Shown here: positions 32,875 to 43,796 of the stretch, in pieces | Layout: every line of letters starts with the position of its first letter | Numbering within the stretch: the first letter of the stretch is position 1 | From: Lactococcus lactis | Lineage (GTDB): Bacteria > Bacillota > Bacilli > Lactobacillales > Streptococcaceae | Direction of reading: 5' to 3' | Length of the DNA stretch: 64,000 bases | Assembly: GCF_029023865.1 (NCBI RefSeq) | Contig: NZ_CP118969.1 | Span: forward strand, 1,984,001-2,048,000 | Position numbers and translations under genes: made by a program | The notes under the pieces: generated by a model | What the model saw: the letters and a program-made list of their open reading frames with translations, nothing else | The model's database searches: none | What the model was told of the DNA's origin: nothing

Positions 32875-33276
32875 TTAATCTATTGTACTTAACATTTCTG
32901 CTCGACGATATTCACGTGGCAAAAATGCACGAATTTCATCCTCGTTAAAGCCAATTTGTAGGTGTTTTGAGTCAGTAATAATTGGACGTCTTAATAGATT
33001 TGGAAATTCTGTTACCAAGTCTAATAATTCATTAATAGTCAAATTATCAACATCCACAGCCAATTTTTGAAAAACTTTTGACCGTGTCGAAATAATATCT
33101 TCTGTTCCATTTTCCGTTTTCGTCAAGATATGACGCAAATCGTTTGTTGTCATCGGTTGTGTCAAAATGTTGTGCTCTACAAAGGGAACCTTATGGCTTT
33201 GCAACCAAGCGCGCGCTTTACGGCAACTGGTACATGATGGCGACAAATATAAATCAATCACAGTCCTATTTCCCAT
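32875..33276 (-). CDS. spx: Spx/ArsC family regulator
   Basis: 133 residues. Redox CXXC at Cys15-Cys18 (SPSCTSCRKARAWL), the conserved RPI-I segment (RRPIITDSKHLQIGF) and a basic C-terminus. Spx binds the RNA polymerase alpha C-terminal domain to redirect transcription under thiol or wall stress. Lactococci have several paralogues; which one this is cannot be told. The start used is five residues longer than usual for Spx. Confidence 0.85.
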   Translation of the reverse strand: MGNRTVIDLYLSPSCTSCRKARAWLQSHKVPFVEHNILTQPMTTNDLRHILTKTENGTEDIISTRSKVFQKLAVDVDNLTINELLDLVTEFPNLLRRPIITDSKHLQIGFNEDEIRAFLPREYRRAEMLSTID

Positions 33277-33420
33277 CCTTTTAAAATTATCAGTAAGTTT
33301 ATTTTTCTCCTCATTGGATAAAAACTAATTTACATCTGCTAAGTATTATATCAAAATTAACATCGCAAAAAAAGTGACGTTATGGTTTTTAGTAATTATT
33401 TTCTTCTAAAAATTACGAAA

Positions 33421-33945
33421 TCACTCATTCATTTCTTCAAAAGTTTCTTGTAAATCTTCAAAATCAAGCAAATAAACTTCATAATTAGTGTTTTGTTTCA
33501 TTTTTTCAACCATATATTTTAATTTTGTCTCATTTTCTTCATCGTAAAAAACAAAAGCTCCCTCGGTATTTTCCAGTATAAAATCATTGTACTGGCGGAA
33601 TTGGCTTGGGCTTTCATAAGTTTCAAAAGCATATTTCACAAAATCTACTTGCTTGAAAACTGCCAACTTAACTTGATTACTTTCGTTCCAATTTTGGCCA
33701 TATGTTTCAAAAGAAAAAATTGTCCCAATTTGAAAGTCATAATCTGTCTGAAGTTCCTTTGCTACTTCCAACGCCCAGTATTCAAAACCCAAATTACCTG
33801 TAAAAATAATCCAACGAAGGCCTTCCTCCAAAAAATTAATTAATTTTCTTCTAATTGTTTTTTTTATTATTGATACTTTTATGTCTTTTTCATTGAAAAT
33901 ACCTAGGTCAAAACTTGTATAACCCATGATTAGTAGTGAATTCAT
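33421..33945 (-). CDS. YpsA / UPF0398 (SLOG superfamily) protein
   Basis: 174 residues; GEEGLRW-like EEGLRWIIFTGNLGFEYWALEVA and FYDEENETKLKYMVE match the DUF1273/YpsA family, a Rossmann-like nucleotide-binding fold. YpsA affects cell division in Bacillus and staphylococci. It is divergent from recU-pbp1A, a neighbourhood conserved in Firmicutes. Confidence 0.85.
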   Translation of the reverse strand: MNSLLIMGYTSFDLGIFNEKDIKVSIIKKTIRRKLINFLEEGLRWIIFTGNLGFEYWALEVAKELQTDYDFQIGTIFSFETYGQNWNESNQVKLAVFKQVDFVKYAFETYESPSQFRQYNDFILENTEGAFVFYDEENETKLKYMVEKMKQNTNYEVYLLDFEDLQETFEEMNE

Positions 33946-34025
33946 AAATATTTTCCCCTTGTAAAATTTATGTTATAATAGACATTATATAACTAACTGA
34001 GAATTTTATAAAGGTAGAAGACAGA

Positions 34026-34667
34026 ATGGTTAATTATCCTAATGGAAGGTCGCGAGCTTACAGCACTGTTCCTAAGAAAAAAAAATCACTGACAGAGCTG
34101 TCAGTAACTAAAAAAAGCACTTCAAAAACCAAAGGGATGGTTGCCTTCGGGAAGCGGGGAATGAATTTTGAAGCTGAAATTAATGCAACAAATGAGTATT
34201 ATCTTTCTCGTGGACTTGCAGTTATCCACAAAAAGCCAACACCAATTCAAATCGTTAAAGTAGATTATCCACAAAGGAGTCGTGCAAAAATTACAGAAGC
34301 TTACTTCAGGCAAGCATCTACTACTGACTACTCTGGAGTCTATAAAGGTCACTACATCGACTTTGAAGCAAAGGAAACACAGCAAAAAACTGTTTTCCCT
34401 CTAAAAAATTTCCATGAGCATCAAATTGTTCACATGAGTAATGTTCTCGCTCAAGGGGGAATTGCTTTTGTCCTCTTGCACTTTGCAAGGCTAAATGAAA
34501 CATATCTTCTTCCATCTTCGTGTTTGATTACTTTTTATTACGAAAAAGGCGGTTTAAAGTCAATTCCGCTTTCTCATATTCGCGAAAATGGCTATAAAAT
34601 TGAAACGAACCACATTCCTAGAATTCCTTATCTAGAAATTGTGAATAAACTTTGTGAGGTACAGTAA
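34026..34667 (+). CDS. recU: Holliday junction resolvase RecU
   Basis: 213 residues. N-terminal MVNYPNGR, nuclease core with the catalytic acidic cluster ([33 protein letters not shown]) and the stalk region. It cuts recombination junctions and takes part in chromosome segregation. A perfect ACTGACAG/CTGTCAGT hairpin sits in codons 21-28 (34088-34105). The last codons overlap the pbp1A start. Confidence 0.95.
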   Translation: MVNYPNGRSRAYSTVPKKKKSLTELSVTKKSTSKTKGMVAFGKRGMNFEAEINATNEYYLSRGLAVIHKKPTPIQIVKVDYPQRSRAKITEAYFRQASTTDYSGVYKGHYIDFEAKETQQKTVFPLKNFHEHQIVHMSNVLAQGGIAFVLLHFARLNETYLLPSSCLITFYYEKGGLKSIPLSHIRENGYKIETNHIPRIPYLEIVNKLCEVQ

Positions 34668-36729
34668 AATTTCTACGAATTCTAAGAAAAATAAACAAAA
34701 AAAACGTACGAAACGCGGTTCCGCCAAATCTAAAATGTGGACGGCAGTAAAATTATTTTTAATTGCTTTCTTTTCTTTAATTATCCTAGCCTTAGCCGCT
34801 GGGGGCGCCGTTTTCGTTTATTATGCTAAGGATGCACCTGCACTCACTTTGGACAAACTTGAATCTAAACCTTCTACTAAAGTTTATGACTCTAGCGAAA
34901 AAGTGGTGGCAACTTTAGGAGCTGAACAAAGAAATCTGGTTAAAACTGATAATATTCCAGTAATGTTGGTTAATGCGGTTACTTCTATTGAAGACCATCG
35001 TTTCTTCAATACTCGTGGAATTGACCCCATTCGGATTGCTGGGGCTTTTGTTAATAATTTAAAAGGTGGTTCTTTAAACGGTGGTTCTACACTTGATATG
35101 CAGCTCATTAAGCTTTCATTCTTCTCAACCGATGAATCAGATCAAACTTTGAGTGTTAAAATTCAAGAAGCTTGGATGGCCTTAAAATTAGACCAAAAAT
35201 GGACTAAGGAGCAAATTTTTACAGCTTATGTTAATAAGGTTAATATGGCAAATGGTTATTATGGAATGGGAACCGCTTCCCAAGCCTATTATGGTAAAGA
35301 TTTAACTCAGCTTTCAATCGCTCAACTTGCCCTACTTGCAGGAATGCCTCAAGCTCCTAATACTTACAATCCATATACTAATCCTACTTCTGCTAAATGG
35401 CGCCGAGATATGGTTATCCGTGCAATGCGTCGCTATGATAAAATTACAGCGGAAGAAGAAAAGAAAGCACTGGCTACCCCAATTGATGATGGACTTCAAC
35501 CTTTAAAACAAAGTGTAACTATTCCAAGTTATGCTGAGAATTTCCTCAAACAGGCAATTGCTCAAGCTAAAACTTTGGCTGGAGATGATATTTTGACTGA
35601 GGGAGCTAAAATTTATACTACTCTTGATACAACAGCCCAACAAAATCTATATAATATTGTTAACACTGGCAACTATATCACTTATCCAGATGATACAATG
35701 CAAGTTGCTTCAACTGTTACTGATGTCAAAACAGGTGCTGTAATTGCACAAATTGGTGGTCGTAATCAACCAAGCAATGTTACTTTTGGCTTTAACCAAG
35801 CCGTGCAAACAGACCGAGATTGGGGTTCGACCATGAAGCCAATTGTCGACTACGGTCCAGCTTTTGAAAATAATATTTATACTTCAACTAATAATTATGT
35901 TTCCGATTACCCAACTACTTATCCAAATGGAACGCCTTTAAAAAACTGGGATAATACTTATTTTGGTTCAATGACTGTCAAAAGTGCCTTAGCACTTTCA
36001 CGTAACATCCCAGCTGTTAAAACTTTAATCAATGTTGGACTAGATAATTCTAGCAAATTTGTTAATGGTCTAGGAATTACTTTAGATCCTCTGGAATACT
36101 CTAATGCCATCTCTAGTAACTCTAAAAATGGTGGAGCAAGTTCTGAAAAAATGGCTGCTGCTTATGCTGCCTTCTCAAATGGTGGGATTTACACTAAACC
36201 TTATTATGTTTCCAAAGTTGTCTTCCCCGATGGTCGTACAGTTGAATACAAACCGGTCCGCTCACGAGCAATGCAAGCCTCAACCGCTTATATCATGACC
36301 AATATTCTTCAAAGTGTTTTAACATTGCCACTTTCTGAATCTGTTGGTTCTTACGCTGCTGTTCCCGGCTTAGCAGCCGCTGGTAAAACTGGTACATCTA
36401 ACTATACAGATAGTGAAATGGATCAAATCACTGAGAAATACGGTTCCCTTCCAGGTATGGTTTCTCCAGACGAAAACTTTGTTGGTTATACTCCTCAGTA
36501 TTCAATGGCTGTTTGGACCGGTTATTCAAATCGAATGACGCCAATTTATGGTACAAGTACTCAGATTGCAACCAAAGTTTTCTCAGCTATGATGACTCAA
36601 CTTACTCCTGATCCTTCATCTGTTGCGACATGGACAATGCCTGAGGGTGTTAGTCAAGAAGGAACTGCTCTTGTTAAAACAGATAGTTCTGGTCAAACAA
36701 TAAGTCAATCCTCCGCTAATGGTAGTTAA
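34654..36729 (+). CDS. pbp1A: Class A penicillin-binding protein 1A
   Basis: 691 residues. Lys/Arg-rich cytoplasmic start, one membrane segment (about 30-55), GT51 glycosyltransferase ([21 protein letters not shown]), then a transpeptidase domain with STMK, SRN and KTGT motifs and a Ser/Gln-rich tail. GTG start within recU. It polymerises and cross-links peptidoglycan. STLDMQ has Asp where most GT51 enzymes have Thr/Ser-x-x-Gln, worth noting. The recU-pbp1A pair is conserved in streptococci. Confidence 0.95.
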   Translation: MRYSKISTNSKKNKQKKRTKRGSAKSKMWTAVKLFLIAFFSLIILALAAGGAVFVYYAKDAPALTLDKLESKPSTKVYDSSEKVVATLGAEQRNLVKTDNIPVMLVNAVTSIEDHRFFNTRGIDPIRIAGAFVNNLKGGSLNGGSTLDMQLIKLSFFSTDESDQTLSVKIQEAWMALKLDQKWTKEQIFTAYVNKVNMANGYYGMGTASQAYYGKDLTQLSIAQLALLAGMPQAPNTYNPYTNPTSAKWRRDMVIRAMRRYDKITAEEEKKALATPIDDGLQPLKQSVTIPSYAENFLKQAIAQAKTLAGDDILTEGAKIYTTLDTTAQQNLYNIVNTGNYITYPDDTMQVASTVTDVKTGAVIAQIGGRNQPSNVTFGFNQAVQTDRDWGSTMKPIVDYGPAFENNIYTSTNNYVSDYPTTYPNGTPLKNWDNTYFGSMTVKSALALSRNIPAVKTLINVGLDNSSKFVNGLGITLDPLEYSNAISSNSKNGGASSEKMAAAYAAFSNGGIYTKPYYVSKVVFPDGRTVEYKPVRSRAMQASTAYIMTNILQSVLTLPLSESVGSYAAVPGLAAAGKTGTSNYTDSEMDQITEKYGSLPGMVSPDENFVGYTPQYSMAVWTGYSNRMTPIYGTSTQIATKVFSAMMTQLTPDPSSVATWTMPEGVSQEGTALVKTDSSGQTISQSSANGS

Positions 36730-37362
36730 ATGAAAATTGAAAAAATTGTTAATAAAATTGCTCAGGAGAATACATATCTCCTGAGCAATTCTACTTCACA
36801 TCTCATTATTGATCCTGGAAGTGATTCGTCAGCACTTCTTGAACGTCTTAAAATTACTGACAAAACAATCTCCGCTATTTTACTGACACACGCTCATTTC
36901 GACCACATTATAGGGCTGAATGAACTAAGGAAACATTTTCCTGATGTTCCTATTTATCTTCATTCAGCTGAAAAAGAATGGATGAAAAATCCTAAATTAA
37001 ATGCATCATTCTTTTTCCTAGGAACTGCTGTGACTGGCCCTGAAGCTGATTATTTTTATGAAATTAATCAGTTTTACGATATTGATGCTTTCAAGTTTCA
37101 AGTGCTCGAAACGCCGGGACATTCTATTGGTGGAGTAAGTCTGCTTTTTAAATTGGAAAATGAGTCTTTTGTATTTAGTGGAGACGCACTTTTTAAGAAT
37201 GCTATAGGACGCTGGGATTTACCTACTGGAAATCAAGCGCAACTTTTAAAATCAATTCGTGAGCAGCTCTTCACACTTGATGAAAATACTCAAGTCTTTC
37301 CTGGTCATGGTCCCAAAACAAGTATTGGTACTGAAAAACAAAATAATCCTTTTTTCCAATAA
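36730..37362 (+). CDS. MBL-fold metallohydrolase, glyoxalase II-like
   Basis: 210 residues with the zinc motif THAHFDH (about 54-60), a second His in TPGHSIGG, Asp in SGDALF and His in FPGHGP. Single-domain relatives hydrolyse thioesters or related bonds; substrate unknown. ATG follows the pbp1A stop without a gap (TAAATG), so it is coupled to it. Confidence 0.87.
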   Translation: MKIEKIVNKIAQENTYLLSNSTSHLIIDPGSDSSALLERLKITDKTISAILLTHAHFDHIIGLNELRKHFPDVPIYLHSAEKEWMKNPKLNASFFFLGTAVTGPEADYFYEINQFYDIDAFKFQVLETPGHSIGGVSLLFKLENESFVFSGDALFKNAIGRWDLPTGNQAQLLKSIREQLFTLDENTQVFPGHGPKTSIGTEKQNNPFFQ

Positions 37363-37399
37363 AAAGAAGTTACTGATTCTATTGTCAGTAACTTTTTTA
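37361..37399. terminator. Bidirectional terminator (MBL gene / acmD)
   Basis: AAGTTACTGA ... TCAGTAACTT stem with T run on the plus side and A run for the converging acmD. Confidence 0.8.
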
Positions 37400-37400
37400 T

Positions 37401-38486
37401 TTAGATTCTAATTGTTTGTCCTGGATGAATCATGTCATTAATTCCAAATCCATTGAGGGCTGCTAATTGGTCAGCTGTCATAGCATTTGCTGTGGCAATT
37501 GAATAAATGCTGTCACCATTTTGAATTGTATAACTGTTTGAAGTCGTTGTGTTTGAAGTTGTTGCACTAGTACTTACAGTTACTTGCAATACTTGTCCTA
37601 CTTGAAGCATTGAATTAACATCATAAATTCCATTGGCTGACATCAGTGATGAAACAGTCATTCCATATTGTTCCGCAATCGAATATAAACTATCTCCTGA
37701 TTTGACGGTATAAGTAGAACTTGACGATACATTGGAAGTTGTATTGGTACTTGTTGTAGTTGTGCTAGTACCAGCAACTTGCAAAACTTCTCCTACATGA
37801 ATATCGTTTGCATTTTCTAAACTATTTGCTGACACAAGTGCATCAACAGTTGTACCATATTGAGCAGCGATTGCTGATAATGAATCTCCCTCTTGTACTT
37901 TGTATGTGCCAGCTGAATTTGTTGAGGCTGATGAACTAGTTGTAACAGCAGTTCCTCCTGATATTTCTCCTCCTTGGTCATAAACACTTAAACCAAGTTC
38001 AGAAATCATGCTATTCAATTTAGAAGCATAAGTTGGATCTGTGGCATAACGTCCTTCAAGCCAAGCTGTCGCATCTAGGTAAGAACTTGTATTTTCACGC
38101 CAAGCCCCAGAATAATATGATGAAGCACGTAACATTTTAGCTTGGGCAACACATGCGTCATAAACTGAGCTATAAGCTTGGAAGGGTTCAACAACATTTG
38201 TCATTGTTCCATTCAAATACTCTTGTGTTGGTAGATAAACAGGTATACCAGAAGTGTATTTAACTCCAAAAATATTATTATAATTGCTTGCTAAGGCACT
38301 TTGTCCACCACTTGATTCTAAAATCCCTTGGGCAATCATTACTGATGGATAAAGTCCGTAGTCATTTGCCACTGGTACCGCAGCGTTAATAATTTCTTGA
38401 ACAGATGCAGCTTGTGCTTTAATCCCACCAAGACTTGCCAAAGCAACAATTGACGCACCAAGCGCTAATTTATGTTTCTGTTTCAT
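37401..38486 (-). CDS. acmD: N-acetylglucosaminidase with three LysM domains (AcmD type)
   Basis: 361 residues. Signal peptide cleaved after AQA (about residue 27), glucosaminidase domain at about 30-170 (GILESSGGQSALA with the catalytic Glu, YNNIFGVK), then LysM domains at about 195-240, 258-304 and 317-361 joined by Ser/Thr linkers. The length and three LysM repeats match L. lactis AcmD, which helps autolysis with AcmA. AcmA itself is longer. Confidence 0.88.
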   Translation of the reverse strand: MKQKHKLALGASIVALASLGGIKAQAASVQEIINAAVPVANDYGLYPSVMIAQGILESSGGQSALASNYNNIFGVKYTSGIPVYLPTQEYLNGTMTNVVEPFQAYSSVYDACVAQAKMLRASSYYSGAWRENTSSYLDATAWLEGRYATDPTYASKLNSMISELGLSVYDQGGEISGGTAVTTSSSASTNSAGTYKVQEGDSLSAIAAQYGTTVDALVSANSLENANDIHVGEVLQVAGTSTTTTSTNTTSNVSSSSTYTVKSGDSLYSIAEQYGMTVSSLMSANGIYDVNSMLQVGQVLQVTVSTSATTSNTTTSNSYTIQNGDSIYSIATANAMTADQLAALNGFGINDMIHPGQTIRI

Positions 38487-38703
38487 CGAGTCTCCTCTTT
38501 AATATTAGATATTTTTTTGACTAAAATATGCCAATTGTATTTTTATTGTTACTTACTAGTATAAAAATTTTCTGGCGATTTGTAAAGTCTTTTCTTTATT
38601 ATTTTTTAAATTTCACATCATAAATTTTTTTTAGAGCCATGATTATAATATTAGGAGGCAAATCTTTTTATTTGAGCTATAATAAAGTAAAAGGAGCGAA
38701 AAA

Positions 38704-39636
38704 ATGACTAAAATTTATGATAACATTACTGAATTAATCGGACAAACTCCAATTGTTAAACTTCAACATGTTCCAGCAGAGAGTGCTGATGTCTATGTCA
38801 AACTTGAAGCTTTCAATCCTGGTGGTTCTGTGAAAGATCGGATTGCCCTTGCAATGATTCGGGCGGCTGAGGCCGATGGACGTTTAAAACCTGGTGGAAC
38901 AATCGTTGAACCGACTTCTGGAAATACAGGAATTGGACTCGCCTTCGTTGGCTCTGCTTTGGGTTACAAAGTTGTCATTGTCATGCCAGAGTCATTCTCA
39001 CTTGAACGTCGCAAATTGATTCAAGCTTACGGGGCTCAATTAGTTTTAACACCCGCTAGTGGTGGAATGAAAGCTGCAATTGCTAAGGCAAAAGAACTCT
39101 CAGAAACAGAAGGTTATTTTCTTGCCATGCAATTTGAAAATCCCGCAAATCCTGAAATTCATGAAAAAACAACAGGAGCTGAGATTATTGATGCTTTTGG
39201 GCCAACTGGACTTGATGCCTTTGTGGCAGGTGCAGGGACTGGTGGAACGATAACAGGAGTTTCGCATGCCCTCAAAAAAGCAAATCCAACTATCAAAACT
39301 TATGTTGTCGAAGCTGATGAATCTGCTATTCTCTCGGGTGAGGCTGCTGGCCCACATAAAATCCAAGGTATTTCTGCTGGTTTTATTCCTGGGAATCTTG
39401 ACACTAAATCTTATGATGAAATCATTCGGGTCAAAGGAGATGATGCCATTTTAACGGCTCGTCATCTTGGAGGAAAAGAAGGATTTTTAGTTGGAATTTC
39501 TTCGGGCGCAGCCATTTATGCTGCCCTTGAAGTAGCTAAAAAATTAGGTAAGGGTAAAAAAGTGTTAGCGATTGCTCCTGATAATGGAGAACGCTACTTA
39601 TCAACGGCTCTTTATGATTTTGAGTCTGAAAAATAA
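38704..39636 (+). CDS. cysK: Cysteine synthase (O-acetylserine sulfhydrylase)
   Basis: 310 residues. PLP Lys44 in NPGGSVKDR, the substrate loop PTSGNTGIG and the phosphate-binding [10 protein letters not shown]. It joins sulfide to O-acetylserine. SD AAAGGAG, TATAAT at 38678-38683 without a good -35, which suggests an activator (CmbR controls cys genes in lactococci; no site was identified here). Confidence 0.95.
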   Translation: MTKIYDNITELIGQTPIVKLQHVPAESADVYVKLEAFNPGGSVKDRIALAMIRAAEADGRLKPGGTIVEPTSGNTGIGLAFVGSALGYKVVIVMPESFSLERRKLIQAYGAQLVLTPASGGMKAAIAKAKELSETEGYFLAMQFENPANPEIHEKTTGAEIIDAFGPTGLDAFVAGAGTGGTITGVSHALKKANPTIKTYVVEADESAILSGEAAGPHKIQGISAGFIPGNLDTKSYDEIIRVKGDDAILTARHLGGKEGFLVGISSGAAIYAALEVAKKLGKGKKVLAIAPDNGERYLSTALYDFESEK

Positions 39637-39845
39637 ATAATTTTCACTGACAGAAAGTAAAAAAGTTACTGACAGAAATTTGAGAAGATAAATCAGCTAA
39701 AAAGGTTGACAAAATTTTCTGATTTTCCTGTCAGTATTTTTATCTAAAATCCAAACAACATATTTTTATATTTCACTATTTTAGGGTAAAGTTATTTTGG
39801 GAGCGCTTTGCTCTTGGAAAATTTTAATAAGGAAAAAACAATTTC

Positions 39846-41495
39846 ATGAATAAATCAAAAATTTTTGCTTTCTCTGCAATTTCACTTTCTGCTGCCCTTT
39901 TACTGACAGCTTGTGGAAATTCTGTCAGTAAATCTGAAGATTCCGCTCAGGAAGCCAAATACAGCTTTGCAAGCAATATTTTAACCCTTGACACTAGCAT
40001 GGCTGCTGACGTCAATTCCATTGATGTTCTTCTCAATGTTGATGCTGGACTTGTCCGTTGGAATCCCAAAGCGCAAGTTGTCAACGATTTGGCAAAATCA
40101 ATTGACATTTCAAAAGATGGCAAAACTTATAATGTAACTTTGCGTGACGGTTTAAAGTGGTCAAACGGTGCTAAATTAAGAGCTGCTGATTTTGTTTATG
40201 GTTGGCAAAGAACCGTTGACCCAAAAACTGGTTCACAATACGCATATGCCTTAACACCTGTTGCTAATGCCAGCGAAATAATGACTGGCAAAAAACCAGT
40301 TGATACCCTTGGAATTAAAGCTGAATCTGATACGAAATTAGTCATCACTTTAGCAACACCTACTCCTTACTTCAATAAATTGCTGACACTTCCAGCTTAT
40401 TATCCCGTCAATGAAGCTTTCGTTAAAAAAATGGGAAATAAATATGGAACAAGTTCAGACACCAGTCTTTATAATGGTGCTTTCAAATTTGTCAAAGGAA
40501 AAAATAATTGGACTGGTTCAAATGAAACTTTTTCAATTGTAAAAAATGATCAATTCTATGACGCCAAAAATGTTAAGCTTTCTGGAGCAACTTATCAAAT
40601 TGTAAATAATCCTAACACCGCTGTTAATCTTTTCAAATCTGGAAAACTTGATGTCGCTAATTTGGCCACTCCGGAATTAGTTTCTGCAAATAAGAAAAAT
40701 AAAGATTATAAAGCACTAACTTCACCAAGAATTGATGTTTTAGAATACAATCAATCTGGTAAAGTTCCCGAACTTTCAAACTTAAAAATTCGTCAAGCTT
40801 TAAACTTAGCAACAAATAGAAAAAACTTGTTAGAAATTGCGGCGCCAAGTTTTTCAATTACGAATACAGTGACTCCTAAAAAATTAGATCAAGCACCAAA
40901 TGGAGAAGATTTCGCAACTTACGCTGCCCAACCTTATAAATATGATGCCACAAAAGCCGCTGAACTTTTTAAAGAAGGTCTAAAAGAATTAGGAAAAACA
41001 TCAATTACTCTTGAACTTGAAGGAGCAAATGACAATTCCTTTGCCAAGGCAGCGGTTGACTATCTTAAAGGCAATCTCGAAAAAGATTTACCAGGTTTAA
41101 CCATTAATGAGAAACTCGTTTCTTCAGCTCAACGTCAAAAAGATGCTCAAAATAATAATTTCCAAATTCTGCTGACAAGTTGGGGTGCAGATTACAATGA
41201 ACCCTCTGATTTCTTGATGAATTTTGTATCAGGAAGTACAATGAATCATGGATTAGTCAAAAACCCTAACTTTGATAAAGCCTATCAAGCAGCGACTACA
41301 GCTCCTGACGTTCTGTCAGCTGATAAACGTTATGCTCATTATAAAGATGCTGAGAACGCACTATATGAGGCCGCTAATGTCAATCCCTTAGCCACTGAAT
41401 CTGTTTCTTTATTATTAAATCCAAAACTTAAAGGAATTTCAACTTATAACTCAGCCATGATTTTTGATTTACGTCATGCTGAAATCGCTAAATAA
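39846..41495 (+). CDS. Oligopeptide-binding lipoprotein, OppA family
   Basis: 549 residues, family-5 solute-binding protein with lipoprotein signal and lipobox LLTAC (Cys23). WSNGAKLRAADFVYGWQRTVDP is the usual peptide-binder signature. No opp/dpp permease genes adjoin, so it should feed a transporter encoded elsewhere. A perfect 10-bp TTACTGACAG / CTGTCAGTAA inverted repeat lies inside the coding sequence across the lipobox codons (39900-39931). Confidence 0.9.
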   Translation: MNKSKIFAFSAISLSAALLLTACGNSVSKSEDSAQEAKYSFASNILTLDTSMAADVNSIDVLLNVDAGLVRWNPKAQVVNDLAKSIDISKDGKTYNVTLRDGLKWSNGAKLRAADFVYGWQRTVDPKTGSQYAYALTPVANASEIMTGKKPVDTLGIKAESDTKLVITLATPTPYFNKLLTLPAYYPVNEAFVKKMGNKYGTSSDTSLYNGAFKFVKGKNNWTGSNETFSIVKNDQFYDAKNVKLSGATYQIVNNPNTAVNLFKSGKLDVANLATPELVSANKKNKDYKALTSPRIDVLEYNQSGKVPELSNLKIRQALNLATNRKNLLEIAAPSFSITNTVTPKKLDQAPNGEDFATYAAQPYKYDATKAAELFKEGLKELGKTSITLELEGANDNSFAKAAVDYLKGNLEKDLPGLTINEKLVSSAQRQKDAQNNNFQILLTSWGADYNEPSDFLMNFVSGSTMNHGLVKNPNFDKAYQAATTAPDVLSADKRYAHYKDAENALYEAANVNPLATESVSLLLNPKLKGISTYNSAMIFDLRHAEIAK

Positions 41496-41496
41496 T

Positions 41497-41536
41497 AAAA
41501 AAAATTTACTGACAAATTTTTGTCAGTAATTTTTTT
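41497..41536. terminator. Bidirectional terminator (OppA-like / NlpC gene)
   Basis: AAATTTACTGACA ... TGTCAGTAATTT stem flanked by A8 and T7. Confidence 0.8.
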
Positions 41537-41552
41537 ATTCTGTCAGTAAATT

Positions 41553-42431
41553 TTAAACTTCACGACGAACATGTCCTGGCTCAAAAAGTTGTCCCCAAGT
41601 CATTGTCCCTAAAACTTTCTTATTGATGACCTGATTTAAACGACTAATGCTCACTCCATCAGTACTTGTTGAGTCATGTAGAATAAATCCTCCGCCAAGA
41701 TAGATAGCCGCATGTTGCTCATCCTCACTTGCATCGTCAGCTGTAATTAATAAATCACCACGCGCCTTATCTGACCAATCTTCAGCCTCGCCAGTTTGAG
41801 CTAGCAAGGAGGTTGAAGCCGCAAATTGATAAACCAAAGATTGACCGCCTAACCGGAACATTTGAGCAATAAAACTCGAACAATCAAATTCATTAGCAGC
41901 TACTGAATCATCGGTGCGCCCTCCACCATAAACATATGGACTTTTCCCAACCAGTTTCATTCCTGATGAAATTGTTTTTTCAATCACTGAATTATCAGAT
42001 TTCAATTGGCTGGCCACCGCTTCATAAGCTTTAACCACATCATCTTTACCCGTCTTTTTTGTGAAATAGTAATAATAACCATTAATTTTTTGTAATCCAT
42101 AAACCATTTTCCCCGTTTGTGGACTGAAATAAACCGTTCCACCATCCAAAGTCATCAAACCTGTCTTCATCACACCTGTTGTTGAATCAAAATAATAATT
42201 ATTCCCATTAATTTTTTGAAGACCCGTTAATTTTTTTGACCCAGAGTAAGCATAAGTCTCATTTGATTTATTAACCAATTTAATCGTTGAGGCCTGAACA
42301 TCTTTACTATGATATATTTTAAAGCCAACAAAGAAAATTAGAAATGCTAATAAAGCTAGAATAAGTACTTTCCCTTGTTTACTCATTTTTTTAGAGCCAT
42401 TTTTTTTATAATCTCTTGTTCTTTTTTCCAT
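41553..42431 (-). CDS. NlpC/P60 cell-wall hydrolase with wall-binding repeats
   Basis: 292 residues. Membrane anchor or signal at about 20-43, three choline-binding-like repeats at about 68-125 (GLQKINGNNYYFDSTTG, GLMTLDGGTVYF, GLQKINGYYYYFTKKTG), then an NlpC/P60 domain with catalytic Cys in NEFDCSSF and His in EQHAAIYLGGG. Such enzymes cut gamma-D-Glu-Lys/DAP bonds in stem peptides; L. lactis has one called YjgB, but I cannot confirm identity. Monocistronic. Confidence 0.85.
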   Translation of the reverse strand: MEKRTRDYKKNGSKKMSKQGKVLILALLAFLIFFVGFKIYHSKDVQASTIKLVNKSNETYAYSGSKKLTGLQKINGNNYYFDSTTGVMKTGLMTLDGGTVYFSPQTGKMVYGLQKINGYYYYFTKKTGKDDVVKAYEAVASQLKSDNSVIEKTISSGMKLVGKSPYVYGGGRTDDSVAANEFDCSSFIAQMFRLGGQSLVYQFAASTSLLAQTGEAEDWSDKARGDLLITADDASEDEQHAAIYLGGGFILHDSTSTDGVSISRLNQVINKKVLGTMTWGQLFEPGHVRREV

Positions 42432-42537
42432 ATCTAGTTATACCACTCCAAGTTTAATGATAACTTAATAAGAACAATTTAAGATTTGGATAAGAAAAGT
42501 GATTTGAAATTATCTTCAAATCACTTTTATAAAATAT

Positions 42538-43683
42538 TTAACCACTTACTTTTTCTAATTCTTGATAAATTTGTCGAAAAACAGTCAAAAATTGTTCAAC
42601 TTCAGCCATATTATTTGTTGAATCAAGAGAAATCCTGACCGCACTTGTTGCTAATTTTGAAGGGACATTCATCGCAACTAAAGTTCCAGCCGCCGCATTT
42701 TTCTTTGAAGAACAAGCTGAGGTTGTCGAAATATAGATTTCATGTTGTTCAAAAGCGTGAACAACAACCTCACCTCTAACCCCACGAATCCCAAAGGTCA
42801 AAATGTTAGGAGCAAAATTCTCCACTTTACTAAAAACATGAACTTTTCGATGCTTTTCTAACTCTTCTAAAATCACCTGCTTCATTGCTCGTACTTTTTG
42901 ACGTTTAAAGTCATCATCATCTAAAGCTAAACGAAGGGCTTTAGAAGTCGCAGCAATTCCAGCTAAATTTTCTGTAGTCGAACGCCAATTATGCTCTTGA
43001 CCTCCCCCATGTAAAAGCGGAGTCAGTCTTTTCCCTTTTTTTGCAACAACAATTCCCACACCACGTGGCCCATGAAATTTATGAGCAGATAAAACCGCAA
43101 AATCTACCCGCTCTGTCAACCAAGCCTCTAATGGAATTTTACCAATGGCCTGTACTGCATCTACATGAAAAGAAATTGTTGGCTTATCAGCAAGTAGGTC
43201 AGAAATTTCACCAATCGGTTGAATGGTTCCGACCTCATTATTGACTGCCATGATTGAAACTAAAATCGTTTCATCTCTAATCAATTTTTCAAGCTCAGAA
43301 ACAATAACAAAACCATCCCCATCAACAGGTGCAAAATCAACTTCAAAACCTTGCGTTTTTAACCATTCTGCTGTATTTTTTACAGCTGGATGCTCTACAT
43401 TAGAAACAATGATGTGATTACCATAAGGACGCTTTTCAAAAGCGACACCTTTTAAAATCCAATTATCTCCTTCAGTCCCTCCACTTGTAAAAAATATTTC
43501 TTGTGAATCGACTCCCAACAGTTCAGCAATTTGTCGTCTAGAAGCCTCTAATAATCTCGTCGCTGTTGTCCCCAAACCATGTAGACTTGACGGATTTCCC
43601 ATAATTTTTGTTGCAACATCTGTATAAGTTCGTAAAACCATTGGATTAACTGCTGTCGTAGCAGAATTATCAAAATATATCAT
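42538..43683 (-). CDS. Cysteine desulfurase, NifS/IscS family
   Basis: 381 residues. PLP Lys in LSAHKFHGPRG, the HVDAVQ cofactor motif, and the mobile-loop Cys in STTSACSSKK. The short loop is group I (IscS/NifS). It supplies sulfur for thiolated tRNA (thiI or mnmA partners often adjoin, not here), NAD or Fe-S synthesis. Starts at ATG 43683. Confidence 0.9.
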   Translation of the reverse strand: MIYFDNSATTAVNPMVLRTYTDVATKIMGNPSSLHGLGTTATRLLEASRRQIAELLGVDSQEIFFTSGGTEGDNWILKGVAFEKRPYGNHIIVSNVEHPAVKNTAEWLKTQGFEVDFAPVDGDGFVIVSELEKLIRDETILVSIMAVNNEVGTIQPIGEISDLLADKPTISFHVDAVQAIGKIPLEAWLTERVDFAVLSAHKFHGPRGVGIVVAKKGKRLTPLLHGGGQEHNWRSTTENLAGIAATSKALRLALDDDDFKRQKVRAMKQVILEELEKHRKVHVFSKVENFAPNILTFGIRGVRGEVVVHAFEQHEIYISTTSACSSKKNAAAGTLVAMNVPSKLATSAVRISLDSTNNMAEVEQFLTVFRQIYQELEKVSG

Positions 43684-43796
43684 TTTTTATCCTTAATATT
43701 TAAAAATCAATCTTATTTTAACACAAAAAATACCGAAAAGTTTGACTAAAATATAAGAATGATGATTAAATTACCATAAAAAACTTTTGGCATTCG

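Noticed and set aside
38487-38703. T-box or SAM riboswitch before cysK
   Set aside because: No T-box motif, specifier stem or terminator/antiterminator pair is present.
39780-39830. cre site upstream of the OppA-like gene
   Set aside because: TGGGAGCGCTTTGC misses the consensus at four positions.
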